Shown: piece after piece, positions 30,379 through 41,626 of the stretch
How positions within the stretch are numbered: position 1 is the first letter of the stretch
Layout: each line of letters begins with the position of its first letter
NCBI GenBank assembly: GCA_036245525.1
Contig: BTPG01000007.1
Span: 160,850,379 to 160,914,378 of the forward strand
DNA length: 64,000 nucleotides
Source of the DNA: Semisulcospira habei
Taxonomy: Eukaryota; Mollusca; Gastropoda; Semisulcospiridae
Direction: 5' to 3'
The notes under the pieces: model-generated
The model's input: the letters and a program-made list of their open reading frames with translations, nothing else
What the model was told of the DNA's origin: nothing
Database searches by the model: none
Translations under genes and position numbers: made by a program

Positions 30379-31333
30379 ACTAATGGTCAAAACTTAAGGG
30401 CCACCCCACAGTTTTGTATCATTGTTTATCGTCGCAAGTACGCTAATAAAATACAATGTTTTTTCGATCCAAATGGGTTAAAAGTTGACCCTCACCCTGC
30501 CGTCGTTGAAGGACACCGTGAACCGTGACTCATCAGTAAACACAACCTGATTCCACTGGAATCTGTTCCACCTCACATGTTGACGACACCAGGCAGCCCG
30601 GGCTCTGTGATGAGCTGGAGTGAGGGGTATTCTCACGGCTGCTCTGCATGAAGCTGGGCCAATTTTGCGCAGACGTTGGCAGACTGTGCTTCTGCTGACG
30701 TTAATGTTTGCAGCTTGCATCAGTTGTCGTCGCAGAGTGGTTGACGTGACAGTTCGGTGACCACACAGAGGTATCGGTCCTCCCTTTTGCTGGTGCAGCG
30801 CAGGCGTCCTGAGCAGGGTCGTCGTTCTGCCTTTCAGTTTCTTGGAATCGTGCCAGCAGCATCTGGATGACTAAATGGGACATCCCAAGACGTCTCCCAA
30901 CTTCTCGTCCGGAAATTCCATCCTGCAGCCATGCTAGCACCGGGCCTTGATCTACTGGCATTAGGCTTCGTCGTGGTGGGATGGTTAGGAAAGCGACAAT
31001 TATGCCCCTACTGTACCAGTATTTGTAGCGAAACAGAAGTGCTCATTGTTTATGACTGACCTCTTTAGCACGTGCATCACGACTTTACCAAGTTTTTCCA
31101 CCTGCCTGCCTTTGGTACGCTTGCCAATATCGCACAGCTTTTCACAACAACTGACGTTTTGACATGTTCGTGAAAATTGATGAATAGTCTATTGTTCCCT
31201 GTACAGTTGACTGTCTAAGGTCAACGTTTAACCCATTTGGATCGAAAGACCATTGTATTTTATAAGCGTACTTGCGACGATAAACAATGACACAAAAAGT
31301 GGGGTGGCCCTTAAGTTTTGGCCATTAGTATAT
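30379..31333 (-). mobile_element. Tc1/mariner-type transposon, internally deleted
   Basis: Terminal inverted repeats of about 100 bp: CTAATGGTCAAAACTTAAGG on the left and its near-complement CCTTAAGTTTTGGCCATTAG on the right, both flanked by TATA/TA. A transposase remnant lies inside on the - strand. Confidence 0.88.
30478..30961 (-). pseudogene. Tc1/mariner transposase, N-terminal remnant
   Basis: Two frames: residues starting MPVDQGPVLAWLQDGISGRE (first helix-turn-helix, 30701-30961) and then VSRSTVCQRLRKIG through the WNQVVFTDESRF motif, which carries the first catalytic Asp (30478-30720). The frame changes near 30715. The reading ends at DGRVRV directly before the terminal repeat, so the second Asp and the third acidic residue are deleted. 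Catalytically dead; mobilisation would need another copy. Confidence 0.85.
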
Positions 31334-31960
31334 TTACTTTATCTTGGCAGAAAATGGGTTATATAATTTGTACCTTCTGTCGCACACACAAACTAAATAT
31401 CAAATAAGGCAAGCAGACCAAGTCGGTCATTTGATTTTATTCTTCACCTGTAACAAAATAATTTATTTGGCAAGTCCAGCAACACATCACACTATCGGTG
31501 CAAGGATCTAAAAGCCGTTGATTAACTCTTAATCACCTATAAGAACATACACTGTCTATTCTCCTGTACCTAGAAGATAGTAAGAAAATTACTGAGAAAA
31601 TGGGTTACTTCACCAAAGCGTCTATAACATTTTTGAATAGACAGATATTTAAGTCTGGTTTTTTTTTCTTAGCTGACATATGGATGGACAGTATTTTATG
31701 TTGTGGTGGAGTGTAATTTGATACCTGTTTATATTATTTACTGTAATTAATTACAGGTAAATTAACTGAAAAAAATGCACCTTGATTATTTTGATATGAC
31801 AAACAAAAACGTAAACCTGAAAAATGTGTCGGTGGGCGAAAATATGAAAGTGTGTGATAGTGGAGTGAGATAATTTTACATTAGTGATCACTATTACCAG
31901 GCAATCCACCGATAATCCTTCAGGTAATCGAAGTGCACGTATCCCCGTCGGCGGATGTTG
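31334..31960. other. No gene seen
   Basis: AT-rich sequence between the Tc1 element and a piggyBac-like fragment. Confidence 0.5.
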
Positions 31961-32251
31961 CTACAAATTGATCGCCAAGTTCGTCTGTTGGGCGAAAATT
32001 TCGAACATTTCAGCAGGGAAATACTGATAAAAATAATCAAGTGGTGTCGCTTCCAACTCAAGTGGAGTTGTTGGGCCCACATATCGCGTGAAAGGCTGCA
32101 AAAAACTCTGAAATTGGCCGCTGATGCCAGATAGCATCGCCGCCGCCATCTTGCAGTTGTCGCTTCGGTAAACACTGCTCAAATACTCCGGTATTTTCGT
32201 CATCCCAGTCCGACAGATCGCTAGTATGTACACTAGATGTACACTAGACAC
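31961..32251 (-). pseudogene. piggyBac-type transposase, N-terminal fragment
   Basis: The antisense peptide contains TRYVGPTTPLELEATPLDYF then PAEMFEIFAQQTNLA. The order S/TPLDYF-FF-E-QTN is the conserved entry of PiggyBac/PGBD transposase domains. The frame breaks after QTNLAINL, and a shifted frame continues to about 31900. No DDD catalytic domain is present. It could be a domesticated exon, but no splice context was established. Confidence 0.5.
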
Positions 32252-32379
32252 ACTTATGTCACTTCCCTCTGGCTCTGAAACTGGATAATTGCCAATTTAC
32301 TCCAAAATAACTAATATGAATATCTATGACTTTGGCTGTCAAATGGTTTGTTTCGTTTGCACAGACCAAATACAGGTGG

Positions 32380-32412
32380 GTGGGGCCGGGGGTGGGGTGG
32401 GGGGGAGGGGGG
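32380..32412. repeat. G-rich tract
   Basis: Runs of G broken by single bases; potential quadruplex. Confidence 0.8.
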
Positions 32413-32462
32413 CTCAAGAAGATCTAACCTATCAAGCCCTGGAAAACTACGACAGGATGTGG

Positions 32463-32546
32463 ATCGACCATGATATTTCAATGTTGGTGTCAGAATAGCT
32501 TGGCGCCAAGCTATTCTGACACCAACATTGAAATATCATAGTCGAC
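32463..32546. repeat. H1 hairpin with co-varying arms
   Basis: Left ATATTTCAATGTTGGTGTCA and right TGACACCAACATTGAAATAT match each other perfectly but differ from the usual AATTCAAGGGTAGTGCCA. Confidence 0.9.
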
Positions 32547-32858
32547 CTGTCTCCAGAACTGTGATATAAAACCTAAGAGGACATCCACACACAAAATAGA
32601 AAATAATTTATCCCTTTTGGCTTAAGGAGTCATAACACTCGAGAGAGGAGTCTGTTTCAAAAGTGCAGGCAATCGAGTCTTATTTTTAGTAAGATATTGC
32701 TAAAAAAAAAAAAATCAAACTTCAGAGATATTTTATCCTCTTCTGTGTTGTGCGTGGATCCAATGTCGTCTCACGTCAGTATCTTATGCTGCCACAACCT
32801 GTTGCCCCTATCGCGTGAATTGAATGAATTACTCCCTTCACTGTCGATAAAACGTCAA

Positions 32859-32896
32859 GAGCCATAGATCGTCATGAGGATCCATGTCTCTTGCTG
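32859..32896. repeat. Short H2 hairpin
   Basis: CAAGAGCCATAGATCGTCAT / ATGAGGATCCATGTCTCTTG overlap; the GC loop is absent. Confidence 0.7.
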
Positions 32897-32956
32897 ACAC
32901 CACTTTGCGTCTATGTTCCTCAGTTTTTCTTACTGGCTTCCATTCTGTCTCTTCAG

Positions 32957-33043
32957 CCCCTGCGCTACGTGAGGTACAAAGGAACAACTTATTTTAATTT
33001 GACCCTGGAGATCGTCGCGAGGCACCCTGAAACCAGACCATTG
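32957..33043 (+). CDS. Internal exon of an unidentified gene
   Basis: 29 codons, phase 0, acceptor TGTCTCTTCAG and donor GTACGT. The peptide PLRYVRYKGTTYFNLTLEIV continues to ARHPETRPL. It resembles the start of the exon at 34631 (YVR-GTT-Y-N, then a final RPL), suggesting exon duplication. The intron after it contains a compound S1 insertion. It could follow exon 25783-25863 in frame as an alternative 3' end. Family not recognised. Confidence 0.55.
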
Positions 33044-33057
33044 GTACGTTTATTTTC

Positions 33058-33070
33058 ATTATAAGAATGG
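33058..33070. repeat. Target-site duplication, left copy
   Basis: ATTATAAGAATGG, repeated at 34248-34260, brackets the whole compound S1 array. Confidence 0.88.
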
Positions 33071-34247
33071 ATTGATTGATTGATTGTACATTGCTTAACG
33101 TCCCGACAGCAACAAGGCTTTCTCAGGACGTGCCTGCACTGCTTGTGAAAGAAAAACAAAACAGAACATTGAATGTATGTCGCCAGCCGGTCAAATACAT
33201 TAAATAAACCTAACACATGGGGCTAAATAAAGCTAAGACCATTTAGCAACACACATCCAATATCAAGAGCTACATGATTGATTGTACATTGCTTAACGTC
33301 CCGACAGCAACAAGGCTTTCTCAGGACGTGCCTGCACTGCTTGTGAAAAAAATTAATAAACAGAACATTGAATGTATGTCGCCAGCCGGTCAAACACGTT
33401 AAATAAACCTAACACATGGGGCCTAAATAAAGCTAAGACCATTTAGCAACACACATCCAATATCAAGAGCTACAGGCAGTGCAGACAGTAGGGAGAGTTT
33501 TAAAAAGGCAAATACAGGTGAATGGACAAAGGGTAGACAGAAACACATGCCCCAGAATAGAGAGAAAAACCCACCCTGTGGGGCTGACCAGGGTGACCCT
33601 GGGAACTAAAAAATACCTAACCCCACCCAAGTCCCCCAGGGCAGACCCGGGTGGGGAATCAAGAGCTACAGGCAGTGCAGACAGTAGGGAGAGTTTTAAA
33701 AGGGCAAATACAGGTGAATGGTTTTATTGATTGTACATTGCTTAACGTCCCGACAGCAACAAGGCTTTCTCAGGACGTGCCTGCACTGCTTGTGAAAGAA
33801 AAACAAAACAGAACATTGAATGTATGTCGCCAGCCGGTCAAATACATTAAATAAACCTAACACATGGGGCTAAATAAAGCTAAGACCATTTAGCAACACA
33901 CATCCAATATCAAGAGCTACAGGCAGTGCAGACAGTAGGGAGAGTTTTAAAAAGGCAAATACAGGTGAATGGACAAAGGGTAGACAGAAACACATGCCCC
34001 AGAATAGAGAGAAAAACCCACCCTGTGGGGCTGACCAGGGTGACCCTGGGAACTAAAAAATACCTAACCCCACCCAAGTCCCCCAGGGCAGACCCGGGTG
34101 GGGTCAGGTGAATGAACAAAGGGTAGACAGAAACACATGCCCCAGAATAGAGAGAAAAACCCACCCTGTGGGGCTGACCAGGGTGACCCTGGGAACTAAA
34201 AAATACCTAACCCCACCCAAGTTCCCCAGGGCAGACCCGGGTGGGGA
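33071..34247 (+). mobile_element. Compound S1 retroposon array in an intron
   Basis: Contains a truncated copy (33071-33274), a full copy (33275-33656), an internal fragment (33657-33720), a second full copy (33724-34102) and a 3' fragment (34103-34247), all on the + strand. Each full copy begins ATTGATTGTACATTGCTTAA, has CCCGACAGCAACAAGGCTTT and GTCGCCAGCCGGTC, and ends CAGACCCGGGTGGGG. A single 13-bp duplication surrounds the array. Confidence 0.9.
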
Positions 34248-34630
34248 ATTATAAGAATGGAACTTGAATCTGCCGTTGGATGTTTGGAATTAGGAGACTG
34301 AAGATCTGTAGATTCACTGGCACGAGATTTCAGCTCCATCACCTGATAAAGGCTCTGAAGTGGAGCCTCAAGCTCTCGTGCCAGCGAACATTGAGGTCGG
34401 CCTTTGAGATGTCGAAAGTTTGTCCCAGAGAATCTAGTAGTATTAGTGTCGTTATTATAATCATTATTAGTAGTTTTATTTAATTATTCATCCCGCTGTA
34501 TGCGAGGTTTTCCTCGGTAGAGCCTCGGAGCCAGAACGTGTGTGTCAAAAGCAAGTTTCGGTTCGTACTTCATAACCACACATGGCTTAACGTATACTTA
34601 CGTCTGTTTAAAAAAAAAATATGTTTGCAG

Positions 34631-34777
34631 GGTCCTTATGTACGCAACGGCACCACATTCTACAACATGGAAGTGCCGCTTGAGAAGATCAGCCTCAGCA
34701 AGAGAGAGAGGCGCCCTCTGCAGGTGATAAATCCTGCCACCGGGCTCCCAGTGAAGCTTGTCGACCTCGCGGAGTAG
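34631..34777 (+). CDS. Terminal exon of an unidentified gene
   Basis: 48 codons plus TAG after acceptor TATGTTTGCAG, phase 0. The peptide GPYVRNGTTFYNMEVPLEKI leads to KRERRPLQVINPATG and LPVKLVDLAE. The R-R/K-x-L-x-I-x-(N/D)PxTG pattern is reminiscent of short motifs in translation-factor-associated proteins such as eIF4G, but this is weak. The codon use is GC-rich, unlike the AT-rich surroundings. The 3' UTR seems to run on from 34778; no clear AATAAA close by was found. Confidence 0.62.
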   Translation, partial: GPYVRNGTTFYNMEVPLEKISLSKRERRPLQVINPATGLPVKLVDLAE

Positions 34778-35177
34778 CCTGCAGCCTCCTTCGCAGCGGC
34801 CGACCCAGGCGTCGAAGCAGGTCGTGATCGCACGACTTCAGGGTACTCAAGCAAAGAGTGTGTGACGCCGGCTGGCAACATCACCTCTACCACCCCTGTG
34901 ACGCAGAAGATGCCTTAAGTTTTCAGAGAGCAAAATTCATCAGGCCGATGTCAGCTGGCGTGGGCTGAAGCAAAGCTGTAGGCAGATCAACCGCAGCTGA
35001 TAACGTTTGCACCCGCTGATCGACGACCTTCGTCTGACGAATCGAATGAAGAACGTTTTTCAGTTTGTTAAGGGTGAGAGGTGGGGGGGGGGGGGGGTTG
35101 TTGGGGTGCGGGAGGAGGGGGGGGGGGTGGTGGTGGTCGTTTTTCAGCGAGTAAAATCATCAGCGTATCCCTATGCA
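34778..35177 (+). other. Probable 3' UTR with G-runs
   Basis: GC-rich sequence after the stop, then G-rich tracts at 35081-35097 and 35112-35128. No other gene. Confidence 0.4.
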
Positions 35178-35226
35178 GGAGGCATAGATACTCATATTAG
35201 CGGGGACTCATAAAGATCTTTGTCTC
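35178..35226. repeat. Degenerate H2 hairpin
   Basis: AGGAGGCATAGATACTCATA on the left and ACTCATAAAGATCTTTGTCT on the right. Confidence 0.6.
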
Positions 35227-35600
35227 AATACAAACAGCTGGCACGTTCGACTGTCATTTCCTTGTATTGCTCAAAAGAATTCTTTTCTACACGTGTCTCT
35301 GATTTTTTTTTTTTTTTTTTTTTTTGCGTAATCTTACGGTCCAAAATTACAGACCACGTGCAATGTTTTTGTAGTTTTATCTGCTGGTTTTTGAGTTTTA
35401 GATTTGACAATGTATTCTGTTCTATACTTAAGAGAAAATGACTTTATCGTAGACTTGCATGACATCTTGCGTATCAAGAACTTTACGTGATAACGATATC
35501 TTAATTGTCATAACATCAATTTTTTTCTTTTGTCCAGTACGGATTTGTACTTTTACAACGGCTTCGTTTTTCATCATGAACACATGCATAATTGTAAGAA

Positions 35601-36082
35601 TTAACTTATTCTACCCCCTGACGCACACAGCAAGATATGGATAGACCATAATAGTTCAAGGGTGATGCCAGAATAGCTTGGCGCCTATGGGCGCCACGCT
35701 ATTCTAGCATCACCCTTGAACTATCATGGTCGATCTGTGTCCGGCACTGCAATGCAGTCTTCAGAGGATAACGGTAAAATTTGGGGATTTTGGCCTTAGG
35801 GTACAATGTGTTTTGAAGGAGTTGATTTAAAATTTAGTTTTTGACCGTTTATTTGCGGTCCTGCACAATGCATTGTCAATCGCATTGTTTAAGTGCACTA
35901 ATTGGCTCACTGTGCCCGAGGTACGAAATACCCATATTTTGAAGTTATCCTCTGAAGACTGCATTACAAGTTAGGAGATAGATCGACCATGATAGTGAGG
36001 CGCCAATCTATTCTGCCAAAATTCTTGAACTATCATGGTCAAGCCATATCTTGCTGTGGTGTGTCGCGGGCAGAGTGAGTTA
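35601..36082. mobile_element. Compound palindromic H1-type element
   Basis: The left end TTAACTTATTCTACCCCCTG and right end GCGGGCAGAGTGAGTTA are imperfect inverted repeats. ACACAGCAAGATATGG / CCATATCTTGCTGTGG pair. Inside are two hairpins (35642-35735 complete, 35981-36045 damaged), and ATGCAGTCTTCAGAGGATAA at 35752 is inverted at 35947. The arrangement is a nested or inverted dimer. Confidence 0.75.
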
Positions 36083-36860
36083 TATGATGTCTGTCATCGC
36101 AATGGCAATTATTTTCTCTCTGTTTAAAAGGGACAGTGAATGAGGATTATTTTGTTAAAGCAATACAAAGGTTAATTGATTAGAAGACGGACGATAGTAA
36201 TTTGTCTCCATTCACCGACAGCGCGGAGGATTCAAGATATTTATTGTCCAAAAAGGAATATTGCATTGACAGCACAATAGATCATAAACCGTCGAAGAGA
36301 ATGATTATCAGTAGACGTGATTGAATTTAGTAAAATGCTTTATGAAAAAGAATTTACAACAAAATTGTTTCAGAAACACAATAGATGAGAAATGGGTGCT
36401 TTTGTTTTAGTGGGGTGGGGGTAGGTGCCAGCACGTGAGAGATTAAGGAGATGGATGAGGACCAGTGATGTCCGTCCGTCCTATATAGGACGCAGCTGCC
36501 GAACAGCAAAGGTACTACCTCTATCCAGAGCCCCCTACACCCATTAGCCATTACATAGAAAGGCTAATACAAACCTGAAATTGTGCTTTAACTTTTCCTT
36601 TTTAGTTTTGACCACTGTGTTGCTTGTAATGATTAGAATTTTTTGGGCCTGTGCATTTCATGTATATTTGTGCTCAAGTACATAAGTTGGTAGCAGGGGT
36701 TTGCTACACGGACCATTGTAGGCCTTCGGGAGGTCAAACGAACCATTGTACCCCGAAGAAATCTTCCTGCTTTTTCAATATTCTCTTGTTCCTATGTTCT
36801 GCCGGTAATACGTGCAAATGTTCTACACACTGCGTTGAATTTGTCCATCTGCTACTTGTA
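36083..36860. other. No gene seen
   Basis: AT-rich; contains no recognised repeat or coding family. Confidence 0.45.
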
Positions 36861-36865
36861 CTAGC

Positions 36866-36922
36866 TTTTTTTTTTTTTTTTTTTTTTTCTTTTTTTTCAG
36901 GGGGGGGGGGGTGGGGGGGGGG
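36866..36922. repeat. Poly-T then poly-G tract
   Basis: T-run followed by TTTTCAGGGGG..; a similar pair lies at 37130-37184. Confidence 0.92.
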
Positions 36923-37107
36923 GGCATGTGTTTTGGCGGTATAATTCTTTTTGCAGACTTTGAAATGGGGCTGTATTCCATGGGGCTGCAGCGCATTCCG
37001 GATCATGCACATGACGTTTTTGGCGTGCGTGGCAGAAATTCTGGCAAAGAAGTAACAAGATAAAAATGACGTCACGTCTGGCTACGCAAACCTTGCTAGA
37101 GAACGTC

Positions 37108-37128
37108 TTTTTTATCTTTTTCTTTTTT

Positions 37129-37171
<43 letters not shown>

Positions 37172-37184
37172 GGGGGGGGGGGGG
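37108..37184. repeat. Poly-T then poly-G tract
   Basis: Long T-run interrupted by C, followed by about 15 G. ORFs in it are low-complexity artefacts. Confidence 0.92.
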
Positions 37185-38720
37185 GAGCGAGGTGTGTGTG
37201 CGTTTGTGCGTGTGTGTGTTATTGTCCCCAAAATATTTTTTTGCGAGACTTCTTTCAATTTTTTTTATTGAGATGCTCATTGGCCGTTTCACAAAAACCG
37301 ATTGATTCTCACTGGAGTCCGTAATTATTTTTACTAAACATTTTGCTTATAGCTAGATAAAAGGGAGATATTGAATGTGTTCGTTAACCAGCATAGATTT
37401 TCTAAAACTGAAAAAGTGATAATTTTTTTTTAATATACATATTTTCACGTTTTGGGAATTAATTTAACAAATTACATGGGTACATCTTAAAACAATTGAA
37501 TCTTTTTTTTACAAGAAAAAACATTCTTCTCATTATTAATCGTATGATTTTTCGTATACTGTATTTACATAAGCCTACCGTTTGTCTCGGCTGTCGGGTA
37601 CGATTAGGTCAATTGTGACCTGTGTGCCATAGGTTTGAAAATCAGACAATTTTCTGCACCACTTCTGTGGAGTCATTTGTAAAACAGCTAACAGCCTGCT
37701 GTTTGTCCGGGCCCGACCCTGGGGAAGGGTTTGGTCAAATTGTGGCCTGTAAGCCCTAGGCGTGAAAATCAGCAAGAAAATTGCAAAGTTGCTTCTCTGA
37801 TACGTCAGATGTTAGTACTGCGATGAGTGACGTATAACATCAAGTCGTCACTATGAACACAGCGCCGTGGGACTAATGATGCTGCTTGAAGGTCATTTCG
37901 CTGCTCGTGCTATTATTATTTTTCAGAATAGCTATGCTACGCCAGACCACGGACCTTACGAATGGTGGGAATCGCCGTGTGTCCGTCTTTATTTCTGAGT
38001 GCCAATGTGTGTGGATCAGAGGGTGGGTTAGAGTAGAAGGACATGGATTCCTGTCACTACATGAGCCCACAGAGCGTACTAATGGCAAGAAGTGCTATGT
38101 GTCCGTCTTTATTTGTGTGTACCGACGTGTATGTTGATCAGATGTTGGGTTAGAGAGGAGGAAAATAGATCGGCAAAATAATCCTAAAAAATAGGAACAA
38201 CTCTGAACTTGAATGTTCCTAAAAGATAAACGCATCCAAACAATACGGTAGACTTTGGGATGAAAGCCTCATCTTGTTTGTCTTTCGGTATTTTGTAAAG
38301 GGGTTGTAAATTGTGTGTTTGAGGGGATAATCTGTACTGCATGTATATATTAGGCTTGTAGTACCACTCAGTACAAATACCAAGGAGTTTGTCGCAGCAC
38401 AGAACCAACAGGTAGACCTAGTCCCTTGCAAGGGTCAGGGGATCTAACTGTTTTTGTTTGTCCAACGCTGAATGCTTTCCCTTGCTATGTGCACAATTTT
38501 GTATGTACAACGTAACAGCCCGTTCTTTCCTTTGATTTGTGATTGCAAATGGATTGGTGTTAACATGCTTTTGACGAGTGTACATTACGTAGTCCTCATG
38601 CTCAACCTTGTCATTATGCTAGATCTCGTTTAAACTGAGACTCAGATGCATGAAACTTTGTGACGTGACGTCCCCCAATATATACTTTTTTTTAAAGGAA
38701 AATATTGCTTTTGCTTCTGC
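37185..38720. other. No gene seen
   Basis: Contains an imperfect repeat pair, GTGTCCGTCTTTATTTCTGA (37978) and GTGTCCGTCTTTATTTGTGT (38099), about 120 bases apart. At 38410-38500 lies a decayed H4-like arm (CAGGGGATCTAACTG..TGTCCAACGCTGAATG). Confidence 0.5.
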
Positions 38721-38723
38721 TTC

Positions 38724-38835
<112 letters not shown>

Positions 38836-39235
38836 CTAATTGCAATCTGCACAATCGCTAGACAAAATTGTCGGTCGCATATTCAGCCCTTTGTTCCACT
38901 AGGAATCCAAGGAATTAAGCAAGTAAGCAGTAAGCAATATTCAGCAGCAAACACCAGGAACAACCTCTGGATCATTCTACTCCACCTCCTGCATGGTCCC
39001 ATGCGAATCTATGCTTCTTGCAGGCAAAAATCATCTCCATGTACATGCTCAAAATGAGAGCCATCGGCCGTACGACTCAACCACTGACAACACAGATATT
39101 AGTATCACATCTCATGAAGATACGTCTTAGGATTAGCGCAACAATTTGACATTCTCGTGTTAGGTACAAAGGCGAGCTATCACGAAAGATCTGTTACAAG
39201 TTACAGCAATACTGCGAGTGAACTACACCTATCTG

Positions 39236-39302
39236 CAAAGAGGCATAGAGCCTCATGTGACCAGCAGCCGGCGAGGGACCATGAGGATATATGTCTGTTG
39301 TT
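39236..39302. repeat. Degenerate H2 hairpin
   Basis: AGAGGCATAGAGCCTCATG on the left and ACCATGAGGATATATGTCTG on the right. Confidence 0.65.
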
Positions 39303-39355
39303 GCATTAATTAACATCCATTATATTTCTGCCTGAACTATAACAGGAGCTAGTTT

Positions 39356-39429
39356 TATGAGCGAGTTTAGTCCTGCGCTATAACGACGCACATTGCTTAG
39401 TGGATAGCGCAGGACTAAACTCACTCATG
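39356..39429. repeat. H3-family hairpin
   Basis: GAGTTTAGTCCTGCGCTA on the left and TAGCGCAGGACTAAACTCAC on the right. The second family member is at 51090-51218. Confidence 0.88.
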
Positions 39430-39509
39430 CAACTGACTCCCGGGGGTTTCAACATGGAAGGTTTCATTTCCAGGTGTCACTTGTAAGGTCCGTTACGTTT
39501 ACGCTAGAA

Positions 39510-39735
39510 TTAACACATTCTGCTCCACGACCGAAATCAAATACTCAAATTTTGAAGTTGCCTTCTGAAGACTGTCTTACACTTTTGGAAACAGATCAAG
39601 CGTGATAGTTGAAGGGTTGTGCCAGAATAGCTTGGCGCCTATAGGCGCCAAGCTATTCTGGCACAACCCTTCAACTATCACGCTCGATCACGCTCGATTT
39701 ATGTCTTGCCGTGGCGTGTCGGTTAAATGAGTTAA
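39510..39735. mobile_element. H1-type element with TTAA ends and co-varying arms
   Basis: Starts TTAACACATTCTGCTCCACG and ends GTTAAATGAGTTAA. The central stem at 39601-39684 has GTGATAGTTGAAGGGTTGTG and its perfect partner CACAACCCTTCAACTATCAC. CGATCACGCT is duplicated just after. Confidence 0.8.
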
Positions 39736-40335
39736 TGCAGGTTAGAATTAATCTGTCTACACCAGTCACACCCAGAAATCCAGATATATCGAACAAAAAA
39801 AAAATAAATAAATAAATACAAACAAATAAAGACGTAGAAGAAACAAAACAAAATGTAATGTGTACTCGGTAGCCAGACAGGACCAAACGCACACACAAAC
39901 GCTCACAAAAGACAAACCAAAAAGTTGACTGCCAACGGTGTAAAATGGAAATAAATAACCAACAGACACATCTATTTAAAGTATCATTACACGTAAATCT
40001 GAAGACACATTTCAGCACCGTGTTCCTTATGCCTTATCGACACACCTAATGAACGTTAACGGCAGTTTGGACATGCAGCAAACACACATGCGTAATCGCA
40101 CTTATTTATTATGCGCAACCGTTAGCGTGTCAATCTATTTTTAGCTGTTTCTCGTACTGATACGGTTGTAATTATAGAACGGAGTGCAGTCGTTGTCAGG
40201 TTACTTGATATAAAGACGACGGGTGCTGAACTGGATTGTCCTGTGTCTAAATGAACCATAACTAGACCTGTGTGTAGCTTTTCGTAACCATCTGTTACAA
40301 AAGTGTATATTTGAACAGTCATGGCGGTAGTGGGC
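39736..40335. other. Dispersed repeat, second copy
   Basis: 40000-40335 is strongly similar to 1690-2010 (GAAGACACATTTCAGCAC, GTTTCTCGTAC, CAGGTTACTTGATATAAAGA, CTGGATTGTCCTGTGTCTAA). Class unknown. The short antisense ORFs do not match between copies. Confidence 0.7.
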
Positions 40336-40794
40336 CTTAAAGGCAAGAGCTGCATTTCTTGCCTCACAACAACTCTTGCTTCAAAACGATAACCCATTGT
40401 GTATGAATTTCTCTCTCTGTCGGTTTAGAAAAACCCAAAATTTAATAAACCGTATTGTGCTTGTTCTATCTAAGCGTGTTTCTTTCGTTGTTGGTAGCAC
40501 TACACTGACAAACGCGCCAAACTAAAAATAATAATGTTAAAAAAAATACCACACATGTTTAGAGGAGTGCATGTTTCACATCTGTGGCATATTAGCGATA
40601 GTTCTGAGGTAGTGAGTAAATTTGACACCACTCGAGCTACCAAAATCGATCTGTCTCCCACAGTTGGTCCATGGCTCATAAACTGTCAAATGACTACTAG
40701 TTTCAAATCCAGAAATAAATCAGACTTTACATTAATGATATTCCTACGAACGAGGTGGTTATGGAACGTTCAGTGAGTGGGTGAGGGGAAGTTG

Positions 40795-41510
40795 CAGAAC
40801 GGTTTCGTCAGTAGAGGTCAATCGGTTCAAAATCGAGACAGCGGTTGGAATAAAAGACTTTAAAAAAAAAATTCCTTTTGGCAAGTGGCATGTTGAATCG
40901 TCTGCATGATGGTAGCATTTGAAACTGATCAGATAGTGGGTGACGAGGGTCATTGACAATGCTAGCAGCTATCCTTCGGACAGCTCTATGGTACAGATCA
41001 TCTACTGGGTACTGTCCTAGGCCAATGATCTTCTCAGCTGTTCTGACGATACGTGACAGTCTGCCCCTGTTTTTCATACCTGAGGTTGCCATACCAAGCA
41101 GTGATGTTAAAAGTCAGTATGCTTTCGATCAGGCTTCTATAAACGGATTCTAAAACCCTGGAACTGACATCAAAACTTCTCAGTTTCCTAAGAAGGTACA
41201 GACGCTGGTTTGCTTTTTTTCACAATCAGATCGGTGTTTCCAGTAAAGGACAGCCTACTATCCACGACTGTGCCAAGGTATTTACATTCAGTGACGACCT
41301 CTACAGATTGATTATTAATTGAGACAGGTACAAAAATGTCATCAACTTTCCTGTCATCAATGACGAGTTCCTTGGTTTTTTGTACATTCGTTTCCAGAAA
41401 ACTTTCTTTGCACCATGACTCTAATACTGTTTGGCACTTACTACAGGCTCCTTCGCTCAAACGACTTGTCCGATACGATTCAAATTCAAGGCGATGATAC
41501 TCCAAAGAAA
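40795..41510 (-). pseudogene. LINE reverse transcriptase C-terminal part (CR1/Rex1/L2-like)
   Basis: Antisense frame 41188-41505 reads WCKESFLETNVQKTKELVID then EVVTECKYLGTVVDSRLSF, the conserved segment after the RT palm in many CR1/Rex1/L2-type LINEs. A second frame (40808-41092) gives GRLSRIVRTAEKIIGLGQYP and then SIVNDPRHPLSDQFQMLPSC, the usual C-terminal thumb and tail. The frame changes between the two. The catalytic YADD lies further upstream (higher coordinates) and is not present. This is a truncated, dead 3' piece. Confidence 0.85.
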
Positions 41511-41626
41511 GATAAAATACCGTGAGCGAAAATCCGGTCTAAAAAGCACAAGGTCACAACTATCAGTTATGCTAGAACCTCTGCGCAGTCACTACATCTC
41601 GAAACGCCGATCCGACTTTCCAAACT

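Noticed and set aside
33910..34164. Antisense ORFs in S1 copies (recurring at 54283, 57257 and 63254)
   Set aside because: They recur because S1 recurs. Frame lengths vary and S1 shows no coding conservation, so it is treated as non-coding.
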